Assembly: GCA_937625935.1 (NCBI GenBank)
Contig: OW569366.1
Span: forward strand, 124,001 to 188,000
Direction of reading: 5' to 3'
DNA length: 64,000 nt
Source of the DNA: Tetramitus jugosus
Lineage: Eukaryota > Heterolobosea > Eutetramitea > Acrasida > Vahlkampfiidae
How positions within the stretch are numbered: position 1 is the first letter of the stretch; each line of letters begins with the position of its first letter. The notes under the pieces are model-generated. The model was not told the origin of the DNA and made no database searches. It saw only the letters and a list, made by a program, of their open reading frames with translations. Shown one piece after another: positions 38,527-49,336 of this stretch. The translations under genes were made by a program, and so were the position numbers.

Positions 38527-38836
38527 TTGATTTTATGTTTTTTTCTTGGGCGATTTTGGACAAGCGGACTTTGTTATTGTTCGTATGAATTTTCAAGATG
38601 ATCGGTTCATTGAAGTAGGAACGTGTGAAAACTCATGATCTGCAAAGATTCTTGGTGAATTCACATGTCATTCCATAAAGGGTGCCTTGTTCATAAGTCT
38701 TGAGCAGTCTTTAGTGTGAAATTCTGTTGGCAGGTTGATACCGGAACTACGACCAAAAATAGCGCTCAACAACGGAGACTTTTGTGGCTTTTGAACAAAA
38801 AAAACAACAGAACAACACAAAGAAAGATCATTAAAA
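38527..38836. other. Divergent promoter region (DIS3 / UFD1)
   Basis: 310 bp between head-to-head genes for RNA and protein turnover factors. AT-rich near each ATG (TTTTTTTGTTCAAAAGCC and AAAAAAACAACAG elements). No additional gene or RNA seen. Confidence 0.5.
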
Positions 38837-40090
38837 ATGAATTTTTTCCAACGAGGTGCGAGAATTGACCATTTTGAGCGCCAATACAGAGTCTACACTG
38901 GCGCTTTCTGCAGTAAGCCAGGATTAGACGATGGAGGCAAGAGTAAGTTGTTTGAGATCAACAAGATCCTCCTTTAGAAACCTTTTTTGTGTTGTTCGTG
39001 TGTGATGATCACAAGTTGAATGGCTCACTCAAGCTCCACTACTTTTTTTTTGTTTGAACTTTTTTTTTCACCATTAGTTATATTGCCTGCATCTGCATTG
39101 GATGAACTTGTTCGATTGAACATTGTGTACCCTATGCTTTTCAACATACAGAACCGATCCAAGAATGTTTCGACTCATAGTGGTGTCCTGGAGTTTATCG
39201 CTGAAGAAGGCCGTGTATATATTCCTTTTTGGGTATGTGTAGCTTTTTGTCTCTCTTCAGTTTGTTGTTGTAGTTCTGCTTGATCAAGGTACTAAATACC
39301 ACAATATTTTTTTGATTTTTTGTGATCGATATAGATGCAAGAACAACTTCAATTGTCCCCTGGTCAATTAGTTACCATTACCAATACTTCTCTTCCCAAG
39401 GGCACCTTTTGTAAAATCCGTCCTCAACAAAAAGCTTTCATCGATTTGGCTGATCCTAGAGCTGTCCTGGAGAAGAAGCTTCGAGATTTCTCATGTTTGA
39501 CCAAGGGCGACACAATCATGATCAATTACAACAATTTCAATTATTTGATTGATATTATGGAAGTGGAGTCAAATGCGGGACCATGCAACGCAATCAGCAT
39601 TGTGGAAGCTGATGTGAGAGTTGAGTTTGAGAGACCATTGGATATGCCTCCTTCTCCTGTGCACAAGGCTCCAATTACTGATCAAGTATTCAATCCAGAG
39701 GCAATCCCAAGAGGAGTTCCTGCTGTTGCGCAACAACAACAGCTACCAGAGGAACCAAAGGGATTCCAGGCATTTACTGGTGAGGGACGTAGATTGGATG
39801 GCAGACCGATTCGTGCAAAACCAAGCACTTCAGCCTCCTCCTCTGGGTCTTCTCTTTCATCATCCCCTAGTGCCTCTGCACTAGCTCCTAGCAGAGCCTC
39901 TCCTCCTGCTGCTTCTTCATCTGCCAATGGTACACCAATGGTACCAGTGTTTGGTAAGAAACGAAGGAAATATGGAGATGCAGCAGCACCACCAGCTTCC
40001 TCCACTCAACCCACACCTGCCCCAACCACCACCACTGAAGAAGAACCAAAGTTCAAACCATTCCAAGGTGAAGGAAGAAGCTTGAAGTAA
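38837..40090 (+). CDS. UFD1: UFD1, ubiquitin-recognition subunit of the Cdc48/p97 complex, three exons
   Basis: Exons 38837-38942, 39078-39232 and 39335-40090 (introns 135 and 102 nt; donors GTAAGT and GTATGT) give 338 residues. The splice junctions restore the family's GGK-IILPASALDELVRLNI and YIPFW-MQEQL runs. The double-psi barrel region (FERQYRVY, LNIVYPMLF, GVLEFIAEEG, ADPRAVLEKKLRDFSCLTKGD) is complete. UFD1 pairs with NPL4 to bring ubiquitinated substrates to Cdc48, chiefly for ER-associated degradation. Two SHP-type Cdc48-binding boxes are visible: FQAFTGEGRRLDG near residue 230 and FKPFQGEGRSLK at the extreme C-terminus. The linker is Ser/Ala/Pro-rich. Confidence 0.94.
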
Positions 40091-40299
40091 TCCTTTGTAC
40101 AAAATCCCATACAATAAATTGATCCTCAAAAAATTTGATTTTTTCTCTCCGCCATTTTCTCCGAACACAGAAAAATGGCGGTTTTCATTCTTTCGTGACT
40201 TCCAAAAAACGATCAAACAACAAAAGGGAGAAAGCTTTTGTCTTGGAACAACGCCGCCATAACAACATTGCAACCGAGACTTTGAGCACCATCACATAT

Positions 40300-43200
40300 A
40301 TGACTGATCATCACAATACCAATGGCACAGATGGTGCATCGTCATCTTCCACAACAACACCACAATCACATTATCATAATCCAATCTATGACTATTCAAT
40401 TGTGCATCAGCGAATTGTTTTGGATGTAGATTTATTTGAGCATGCACTTGTGGTATGTTATTGTATTTTGTATTTTTAACACACATATCGATTGATTGCA
40501 TTGTAAGCTAACATTGATCCACTTATTGTGTGATGATAGGGATTTGTTGACGTTCATGTTCAACCATCGCATGAGAACGTGTCTCAGATTCGATTACACT
40601 GTGCACAGTGCAGTACGTTAGATTTCTTGTTGACTGAAGTTATTTTTCAAAATTTTTTTGATGATCTAACATTTTTCACTTACCATTCTATTCAGATGTG
40701 AGTTCCGTGTGTCAAATCTATCTCGAAGGATCCGATCACCCCAATACCAACATTTCGATTGGAGCCATCAGAGCAACACAAAAACGAATCAAACCAAAAT
40801 TGATCAAATTTGCATCGAGAAATGTGACGAGTCATTATTCTAGATTTGGAACCAGTAGCAGTAGTAGTAGTAGTAATAGTGAACAATTATCATCACATGG
40901 TGACCAACAACAAACAAGTAACATGATCAATGGTGAACAACAATCAATGAATGATGAGAATGAAGGTGACGATGGTGAATTCGAAGTGGATTTGCGATTG
41001 GCTCAAAAACAACGAAGTCTAAAGTACAATGTTCAACAATTGAAAACAGAGTACGATTTGGATAATGATGGATTGTTGATTTTGGATTTTTTGAGGCCGT
41101 TACCATTAGGTACTCTATCATATTGTTGTTTTTTCTTCTCTTTTGTGCGAAGTGTGAAGGCTCATTTCTTGTTATTGACACATTTTCTCTATTCACCATA
41201 TTTGAATAATGATGATGATAATGATGATATGATACAGGTCAAACAACGGTCATTCGAATCTATTACGAGTTGGTGGAACCAAAAGCAGGTGCCTACTTTG
41301 TGGACAATAGAAAGAATCAATCGAGTGAATCCAATGAGACAAATGATGACAATGGCATGAATCATCATGATGTATTACCACGTATGTATCAATCAACAAT
41401 ATGCACACATGTAGCTACCAGTTGATCAAACAACCAAGAGCTAACAATGATATATTGCATTTCCACTTTTAGACATGTACACGCACAATCAAATGCAAGG
41501 TGCAAAACTATGGTTCCCATGTCTTGATAGCTTGCACAGTTTGTCGACTTTTGAGTTTCTGATCACAACAGTGCCCGAGGCCATTGTGGTGTGCTCTGGT
41601 GACTTGACAGAGCAAATTCTGAACGACAGCTCCACTCTCAAAACGTCACACTTTATACAGAAAAAATGGCCAATTGCAGCTCGATCAGTGTCGATGGCAG
41701 TGGGACCATTCAAAGTACTCCCGGATCCTACTCTGCCATATGTAACATACTTTTATCTGCCGCACCACAATTTGGATCATGTGAAGCACACTGCACAATT
41801 TTTTGCAAGAATTTTTAATTATTTTGAAACGCACCTAAGACGAAAGTTTACCGATATATTTGGCTCGTACAAGCAAGTGTTTGTTGATAATGCGTACGCT
41901 GATGTGTCCTCCTATGCTTCCATGTCCATTGTTGACTCGACCATGCTACTTGATCCGAAAATTATTGATAATACGCGAACCAACGTGACCGATATGGCAG
42001 AGGCAATTGCTCGACAATATTTTGGTCACTTTTTATTTGCAAGGGAATGGGCCGATACTTGGCTGTTAGTGGGTATCTCTGGATATCTTGCTCTTCAATA
42101 TATGCAGGAAGAATTTGGAAAAAACGAACTACGATACTATGTGTTCAAGGAGGCTAAAAATTTGTTGCGAATGGAAACTCATGTTCAACCATTGTATTGC
42201 ACCAACTTTAGTAATCCTGCCGAGTTGTTCACACCTCTACTATTGAAAAAATCTCCAATGGTTATTTACATGATTGATCGCTCTTCGCAGTCGCACGTGA
42301 AGCAGCTATTGTCTGCGTTGGTACAGCAATGTTTCCTGTATCCAAAAGATTCGACCAAACGTTTACTGGCGACTCGAGATTTTCTGAAAACCATTCAACG
42401 CTCGTATCTCGTGGACTTGAAAAATTTTGCTGATTATTGGATTTACTCAACTGGCATACCTCAGTTTGATTGCCTTTTTACTTATGATGCTGAAAGAAGT
42501 GTTGTTGAATTGAGAGTGAAACAAAATCTTCCATTTGCTGGTGCCAAAGCCTTTGTTGGCGCAATTACAGTTCGTATACACGAAACTGAGGGAACATTCG
42601 ATCACGTTGCTGAGGTGGAACACGAAAATGACTACTTTGAGTTACCGTGTCGGTCCAAGCCCAGAAAAAGACAAAAGAAGAAGATTATGGAGGAAGGTAT
42701 TGTTAACAATGAGGATGTGGAATTAGCGAGAATTGAAATTCCATTAAAATGGATTCGTATTGATCCAGAACTTGATTGGTTGAAAGTGATGAAATTTCAG
42801 CAGAAGAGCGATATGTGGATTCAACAACTTGAGAAGGACAAGGATGTAGTTGCACAGCATGAAGCAATTTTTGCTCTTCACTCTGAAACACAAAAGAGTA
42901 GTGATGTTTTGGCAAAGTTTGAATCTATCTTGGCTGATAGACATTACTTCTATCAGATTAGAATTCAAACAGCATACTCCATGAGTAAGTTCTTGGATTC
43001 TTCACTGAAGCAAACTGCCTTGGGACAGCTCATGAAATTTTTCAAGTCGAAATATTATGACGACAAGATGCTCTATCTGAAACCTAATGATTTTACGGAT
43101 ATTGCCGAATATTATGTGAAGAAAGAAGTTCCGCTTGCTTTAAGTACATTCATTGATGATAGCACGAAAATGACTCCGACTGATGTGATCGATTTTCTGC

Positions 43201-45779
43201 TGGAGCTCATCAAATATAATGATGACTCAAAGAACCCTTACTCTAGCGCCTTTTACATCTCCTCTCTCATTCATGCTTGTGGTCAAGTAGAATCGGAAGA
43301 ATCACCAAGAATAGAGAAAGCACTCAAGCGATTGCTTGTCATGGATTCTCTACTTCCATCCTATCATCAATGTATCAGTGTTGAGTGTCTACTGAGTCTA
43401 TCCAATCTCATGTCTAAAGGCAGACTACCGTTCGATAGACAATTATTTACTCGATATTACAAGGCCGGATCTAGTTATTTTGTGCGGATTGCTGCATGGA
43501 AAGGTTTACTCAATGCACTTCAATCTCACTTGTTAGTATTCAATGCTGATGAAACACAAGAGGTGAGAGAGTCTATCCTCATTCGAATTACTGAACAAAC
43601 GATGATGGACATGTTCCTCGGATCTATTGAAAATCCCAACGAATCTGCCAAGTTTAAAAACGAAATTATGGAAATTTCAACAGAAGCCATTCAGAGGTGC
43701 TCTGCCAAGATTGCTCTGTTGCATCAAGAAAATGCTCTTACAGATGTGATGGCACAAGTAGGGCCTCTAGCCAAAGTATTGGCAACTATTCGCTCTCCGT
43801 CCAAAGAAAATAGATCAATTGTTGATCGTATATTTATGATTATGAGAGGCAGCGTTACAGAGTATGATTTGCGACTGCGTTTCTCAACCATTAGATTGTA
43901 CAATGCCATTTGGGGTAATTTGCCTAATTGTTATAACCCTGAAAGAACTCAATCCGCACAAAGGAGAGATGATGAATTAGGATGGAGTTCTGTTGGAGTT
44001 ACTCAAATTATCGATGAATCAATGGCTGTTGACAATGATGTTCTATCTGAGAAGATTTCTCATGGCGAAGTGACAGAGCAATCCCCTGTCCTTTCCGATA
44101 AAAAATCAAAAAAGAGAAGACTAAAGGATGACACAAAACCTCATGTTGAGAGCAAAAAGAAAAAGGTGGAAGCTTCTTCATCAACCTCTGAATCGTCATC
44201 GAAGTCAAAGAAAACTGACAAGTCCAATACCTCTCCCATTACGGTTAAGTTTAGTGTTACACCTCGCAAGCCTGATGGTGAAGCAGCAGACTCTACTGCA
44301 GTTGTCCGTAAAACACCTGCAAGGAGATCGCTGAAAGCAGAGGAAGCAATCATGAAGAAGCAGAAAGCTCAACAGGAGGAGCTTCGAAAGAAATTGGAGC
44401 AGAGCAACGGAACAGAAAAGATATTGATGATCTATATGACAGGATCAAAGATGAGAATATATGTGAACATGTACATTTGTCCAACTTCTGATGCTATTCT
44501 CAGAAGTTGTCCAATGACCAGCACTATGGTCAGCGGCAGCAAAGGTATCATTTGGTTCGCACTACCCGGAATGGAAAAGATTGAAATGGAGGAGAACAAT
44601 CGATCGGTGATCGAAAATGGAGAGATTGCATACTGGGTATATGGCAACTCTATCTGTATAGGTTATGGCAAAACTCTTTACACCACAGAAAACGAGATTC
44701 GATTGCTGGAGCCCTGCTCTATATTCGGTCGAAAGATGTATTCAGTCAAAAATCTGAACAAGTGCGTTGGAGCTCAAGAAGTGCAAATAAGGCGTATGAA
44801 GCGACTACTCTTTACTATCCAAACGGACACTGGTCACGAAGAAATCCAAATCGATTTATATGAGAAGCACTTTGATGTTCTTCTGACACGATTGCTGGAT
44901 ATGCTTCCTCTGTCTTCTTGCGTCGAAGTGTTTGGCCAACTGCTATACTTCCAGGCCCCTAGTCTTGGATTCGAACCCAATGACTTTGCTGGTATTAAAA
45001 CAGATCAATTCCTGCGAGATTACTTGTACCCAGGTGAAATTGCGTATTGGGTCGGAGGTAAAAGTATTCTGCTGGGAACTGGAGAGACATTGGTGGCTCA
45101 ACAGAAAAACAAGGCCAAACAGGGCACGTACAAGCTGATTGACAAGTGTCTGGTGTTTGGACGCATGGTCTCACAAAACTATCGACGATTGCCCGAGGTT
45201 GCCAAGCTCATTGATCCCATTCACTTCCACGAGCGACAGATTCAAATTACAGTCATGAAAGGCAACTCGACAGAAGAAGTCAAATTCTCTGTCATTGCCA
45301 CATTGCACGAAACAACAACAGCCGATCGCATCTATGATCGCCTTCCTTTTGCTTATTATGTTCAAGCATGGGGCAAGTGCCTCTGTTTTGACACTGGCGA
45401 CACAATTGTACCGGACAATGAACATGATCCAATGCTCATTGAAGGCAACGTCATGAAACAAGTGGTCATTCCAGGAGAATTAGGCTACTGGTGTGAAAAG
45501 AATATGATATGTATGGGCTATGGTAAGACGGAGACTTCGGAAGGAGAGGAAGCCAGCCTTCCTGCACAATGCAACATTTGGGCTACAGTCACCTCACACA
45601 CGAGTCAACAGTTCCAAGAACTGATGGAATCGATTGATTTTGACGCGTCGGACACTGTCATGATTCACAAATCTCTGCACATTCCACAAGCACAAATTGA
45701 CTTTTTGCAACAACATGCCTCGACGTTGATGGAGATTCAGAAAAAGTCGCAACAACCACCACTACCACCTCCACAATAA
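40300..45779 (+). CDS. TAF2: TFIID subunit TAF2 fused to three cyclophilin-like domains, five exons
   Basis: Exons 40300-40452, 40540-40612, 40696-41109, 41238-41381 and 41473-45779 (introns 87, 83, 128 and 91 nt) give 1696 residues. The first 1000 match TAF2, an M1-aminopeptidase fold without catalysis: where M1 enzymes have HExxHQWFG this has EAIARQYFG, and the downstream Glu is lost. TAF2 helps TFIID bind the Initiator element. A lysine/Ser-rich linker (about residues 1120-1240) follows. From about residue 1243 to 1636 come three related units of 110-130 residues, each ending with the G-E-I/L-A/G-Y-W ... I-x-G-x-G-K/E-T signature of TM1367-type cyclophilin-like folds. The frame is unbroken through the junction. 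TAF2 identity is strong; the cyclophilin-like call rests on the shared pattern. Confidence 0.88.
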
Positions 45780-45820
45780 AACGTTTAAAGAAGCACGACC
45801 TTTACAACAAAAATAGTAGT

Positions 45821-46759
45821 TTATGAAGGTAGAAGTAACCTCTCCTTGTCATCATAATCAAAAACACCGCCATTATCAAAGTACTCACTCACCACAGCTT
45901 GCTCTGCCGCTGCTACGAGATGCGTCGTTGTGGCAGAGGAGGATGAATGTTGGTGTTGTTGTGATGTGCGAGGTGAGGATAAACCAGTGTTGAGCTGCGA
46001 CAAAATCTTGTCATAATCATAGCTCTGCTGTTCAATCAGTGCAGCCAAGCTCTCATCACTGTACCTCTGAACGTTTGCACTGCTCCGCAGTCGTTTCAGC
46101 AACAGCTCACACAAGGCTGACTCTAAATCACAATGATGTCTATAGTAAGTGGCCAGTGCAACGGAGCGACTTTCTATGCCGCTCTCCATCAGAAGCCTAA
46201 TATTTTTACAGTAGGTAATGGCGCCATTTACATTGTTCAGATTTTCGCAAAGAGCTTTCCGCGCGACAAACACACTCTCGCCCGTCACGTCCATAATCTC
46301 TTGAATTTTCTCCGTGATAATCTGACTGAACGCATCCCTCACCAAAAAATCATTTTGCTGTATTGCTTTTTTGGCGCGTTCCGCACTAACCGCCGTCCTG
46401 CGGGCCAATTCATTGACAATGGTTTCTTCTAGCGCTTTCTCTTCGTTCAACGGTTCGTCCACCTCCGTGTACAAGTCAATGTAACCGCTCATGCGATCAA
46501 ATTCCTTGACACACCGATAGATTTTCAACGAATTTTCCAAGTTGTTGATATCTGTCGCTGAAGAAAAGCTTATTCTCTTTTGATTGTTGTTATTATTGGT
46601 TGTACTCTGAGAACTCTCACTGCTTTTAATGTACTTGTCAAAATATAAGCTTTTCTGTTGTGGTTGCTGCTGTTGTTGTTGGAGGTCATAGGGCAACAAT
46701 AGTGGTTTGTTCTCATTGATGGATGATTCATATTGAGGTCGACTGAATGGACATCCCAT
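45821..46759 (-). CDS. Probable N-myristoylated protein with UBA-like helical region
   Basis: Encodes 312 residues starting MGCPFSRPQ. Gly2, Cys3 and Ser6 fit N-myristoylation plus palmitoylation, so membrane attachment is likely. A Gln tract and Asn/Ser-rich linker are followed by an all-helical region (about residues 105-255) in which short three-helix units can be read (VNELARRTAVSAERAKKAIQQ; IMDVTGESVFVARKALCENL; LLMESGIESRSVALATYYRH), each reminiscent of UBA or TS-N folds that bind ubiquitin or EF-Ts/NAC partners. The tail is Ser/Thr-rich then acidic. The lipidation call is from motif; the UBA-like call is tentative. Convergent with TAF2, 41 bp apart. Confidence 0.66.
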   Translation of the reverse strand: MGCPFSRPQYESSINENKPLLLPYDLQQQQQQPQQKSLYFDKYIKSSESSQSTTNNNNNQKRISFSSATDINNLENSLKIYRCVKEFDRMSGYIDLYTEVDEPLNEEKALEETIVNELARRTAVSAERAKKAIQQNDFLVRDAFSQIITEKIQEIMDVTGESVFVARKALCENLNNVNGAITYCKNIRLLMESGIESRSVALATYYRHHCDLESALCELLLKRLRSSANVQRYSDESLAALIEQQSYDYDKILSQLNTGLSSPRTSQQHQHSSSSATTTHLVAAAEQAVVSEYFDNGGVFDYDDKERLLLPS

Positions 46760-47214
46760 TTTTTATGAATGTATTATTATGGTGGTGTGTTGTGTGAAAT
46801 TGATTCTCTCTTGGTTAATGTCTTTGACACAACGAAAATTTTTTGCTGAAAAAACGAAACTGCTGTTGTTGTTCTTTGCGTGTGTGTCGTTGGTTGTGAA
46901 ATAGTGCTTGGTGACTGTGTTTGTTGTTTGTTGGCTAGACGGAAACTGTCGATGGGTGTTGCTGCTGTGGGTGTTTGTTTGCCGTGAGGTGTCGACTTCG
47001 GTGAGTGAAGGGATGTGGGATTTGGTTTTGACAAACAGGCCCATATAAACCGTTGCTGAATGTACCTGAGATTTTTTCATTGGATGACAAATGACGTCAT
47101 TCACGCGACAAACTTGACGCGTGACAATGAGTCTGCGCTTTTCTTTTTGGTCTTTTTGTGGTCGTTGAATTGCGATCGTCCATCGTCAATCATGAAGCTG
47201 CTTTATTGGGAGTC
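46760..47214. other. Intergenic region / 5' leader
   Basis: 455 bp upstream of the myristoylated-protein gene. The proximal part is GT-rich on the plus strand (CA-rich leader on the minus strand), with no ATG frame of note. Contains TGACGTCA (at about 47092), a perfect CRE-like palindrome that a bZIP factor could bind. Confidence 0.45.
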
Positions 47215-47481
47215 TCAACAGTTGCCAACAGTTTTTTCGATGAGGAAGAACATGAAAGTGAGGAATGAGCAGATGACAAGTGGTAACAAGAGTACTTTCT
47301 TAGCGGACCAACTGCGGGAGTGAGGGTCCAATTCTTTGTGAGGAGAGTGCGTGGGAGGAGTCGTCCGAAGTTGAGATCGAGCTTGTACTATGGCCGCTTG
47401 TTCAATGAGAAAAGTTGTTCTGGCTTTTCTTTCTTCTTCATCTGAGCTTTCACTGCTTCGAGGGAATATAAAATCAATCAT
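47215..47481 (-). CDS. Putative tail-anchored small membrane protein
   Basis: Encodes 88 residues from ATG at 47481. The N-terminal 60 residues are polar, with an SSESSDEEE acidic patch and a helix (TTFLIEQAAIVQARSQL). A single hydrophobic segment (VLLLPLVICSFLTFMFFLI) follows, six residues from the end. That is the layout of a tail-anchored protein inserted into ER or mitochondrial outer membrane with the N-terminus in the cytosol. No family recognised. Confidence 0.55.
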   Translation of the reverse strand: MIDFIFPRSSESSDEEERKARTTFLIEQAAIVQARSQLRTTPPTHSPHKELDPHSRSWSAKKVLLLPLVICSFLTFMFFLIEKTVGNC

Positions 47482-47698
47482 CTTTTCAAGTTGTTATCGT
47501 TGCTGTCTGAACTGAAATAATTCAAAAATTTTTTCGTTTACTGGGAATTCCCACAAAAATAGTACCTGGGCTCGTTGTTTCGGACCATGCAATACAACTG
47601 CATGTTTAACTATGGTTATCCCGATATGATGTTCTTCGGATAAGAGGTCGAGGGTACTGGTCAGAAGCCAACAAAAACAAACACCAAACCTTGATTCA

Positions 47699-48040
47699 AT
47701 GAACAGAGTAATCCTCCATTTGAGGCGAACTTGCAGCAATCGAGAGAACACGGACCACCAATACAGTCTTTGGACAGTCAATGACAAAAACTCCTTCGCC
47801 AACACTGAACGACAGATTTTAGTCAACCAACGCAATCAAAAGCACTATGGCAATGTTCATGTGGTATCTATTTTGCCCTACAAGTTGGCCGAATCGTGTC
47901 ATGGCACTCGAAGGAAGGTAACGTCACGGTAGGAATACATTTCAATTCAGATATTCGATAGTACGGCACTTGTCAAACGTGTGAATGCCTACAAAATGAT
48001 TGGAGAAAATGTTGCCGAGCTACAGAGATTAACAGTATGA
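47699..48040 (+). CDS. Small two-exon protein, possibly mitochondrial
   Basis: ATG at 47699 opens a basic N-terminus (MNRVILHLRRTCSNRE) that could be a presequence. The downstream exon starts at 47951 after TTTCAATTCAG and ends IGENVAELQRLTV, stop at 48038-48040. Two donors are in the right phase. GTATCT at 47864 gives an 87-nt intron and 84 residues; GTAACG at 47918 gives a 33-nt intron and 102 residues. The intervening sequence has an in-frame TAG, so some splice is required. The 87-nt size fits the other introns in this window better. Family unknown. The antisense open frame at 47494-47835 lacks an ATG. Confidence 0.5.
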
Positions 48041-48058
48041 AGTTATTCTTAACTTAAT

Positions 48059-49066
48059 TTATTGTGCATCCCACTTGGCTGCATGTTCAGAGTCAGCAGA
48101 TATAATGACCTGACTCAGTTTGGATAGCAGGACCTTGTCCAAATTTATACCCAGATTTTGTTGCAAGTGGTACACCATTTGCGTACCCAAATGAATCAAC
48201 AATCCTCTTTCGACAGGTCCATTTTCCACATGATCAATCTTCTTTTCTTCTCCCAGATATTTCATAATGTACATGTCAGATATGTGTGGCTTATTCCAAT
48301 AAATATCAGTACTCTTGAGCTTGTATTCGGACATTAACTTCAAAATACGATCAAACTCCTGTTGAGTACCAAAGGAGAGAGCTGGATTGTATCCTTGAAA
48401 CGTTGTAAAGACCTTTGGCACAGGCAAATATTCATCAGGATAAAACCGCAAGTTCACGATGTCATAGTCAGTCATCCAACCACCACCCACATATGACATT
48501 GCAAAATAGCGCAAATAACATGACATTTCATATTCTTTGGGATTGACAGTTGGTAAAGCTTCAAATTTTGAAATCAACTGCGAATACAGTGGGTGCTTCA
48601 TCGCAACCTCCTTGGTCAAAACAATGGGTTCCCATCCATGATTCGTCCACGTTCTCTTCCACTCTTGCACCAGAGCTCGATCGTCTCTAAACCCAGGCAA
48701 ATAATCATAATACGTGTAAATTTTGCCATAACTTGGATAAGGTGGATTCTTCTTCATCTCCTCTCGTCTTTCCTTCCTCAGCTTTGCCTCATGTTCTCTA
48801 TCACTCGTTGTCATGGGCAAATTGGAATTCCTCACCGGAGAATTAGTCTCGGTTGACTGGAAGATTGTTGGGCAATCACATGGCTTGCATAAACTTTGAT
48901 CAAATGTGTTTCCACTGCCACGATCACTACTGCTCTTCGATGACGACAACATGAGCTGGTTGAGCATCGTTGTGCTGTTCAGAAACACGAAAAAGCTCAG
49001 CACACCGAGCATCAACAGCACAAAGAGTATCACTTTCTTTGACAACGGGTGGAAACTGCCGTTCAT
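48059..49066 (-). CDS. Type II membrane glycosyltransferase (DXD family, GT32-like)
   Basis: Encodes 335 residues. A single N-terminal membrane anchor at about residues 11-30 (VILFVLLMLGVLSFFVFL) follows a short basic cytosolic end, the standard Golgi type II layout. A stem with several Ser and a CKPCDC motif leads to the catalytic region: KIYTYYD near residue 115, an SCYLRYFAMSYVGGGWM helix-turn, and the metal/nucleotide-sugar motif Asp200-Tyr-Asp202 directly after it. This order is that of sugar transferases with a DXD motif, such as GT32. Donor and acceptor cannot be read. Head-to-head with the M1 aminopeptidase gene, 270 bp apart. Confidence 0.78.
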   Translation of the reverse strand: MNGSFHPLSKKVILFVLLMLGVLSFFVFLNSTTMLNQLMLSSSKSSSDRGSGNTFDQSLCKPCDCPTIFQSTETNSPVRNSNLPMTTSDREHEAKLRKERREEMKKNPPYPSYGKIYTYYDYLPGFRDDRALVQEWKRTWTNHGWEPIVLTKEVAMKHPLYSQLISKFEALPTVNPKEYEMSCYLRYFAMSYVGGGWMTDYDIVNLRFYPDEYLPVPKVFTTFQGYNPALSFGTQQEFDRILKLMSEYKLKSTDIYWNKPHISDMYIMKYLGEEKKIDHVENGPVERGLLIHLGTQMVYHLQQNLGINLDKVLLSKLSQVIISADSEHAAKWDAQ

Positions 49067-49336
49067 CCTCTGTTCTCTTCTTCAATGATTGGTTTGGTTC
49101 ACTCTCCAATATTTGTTTCTTTTGGTTCTACTTGATTCGTCGAGCAGTGACAACACGGAGCTTGTGTTCGATGCTTCTTCTAGTTCGTCGGAAGAAATCT
49201 GTGAAAAGGAATCTTCAAACGGAAAAATAACAATTCCAAATATTAAAAATAGGACACAGATCATCATCATTGGGTGATCTTGAGCAGCAAACAACAAACA
49301 AGTAATCAAAAAAACAATCAAAAAAACTCTGGAATC

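Noticed and set aside
39020-39283. Open frame starting in a T-rich stretch before UFD1 exon 2
   Set aside because: Its first part is intron sequence (polypyrimidine tract); only 39078-39232 is coding, as exon 2 of UFD1.
41475-45779. TAF2 taken as a single-exon gene starting at 41475
   Set aside because: That start falls inside the domain; four upstream exons join in phase and supply the expected N-terminal TAF2 sequence.
47092-47099. CRE-like TGACGTCA palindrome as a headline regulatory finding
   Set aside because: An 8-bp match is expected by chance about once per 65 kb, so I only note it in the interval description.
47494-47835. 113-codon minus-strand open frame, Trp/Leu/Phe-rich
   Set aside because: Begins with TTG, overlaps the two-exon plus-strand gene, and its composition is typical of an antisense shadow.
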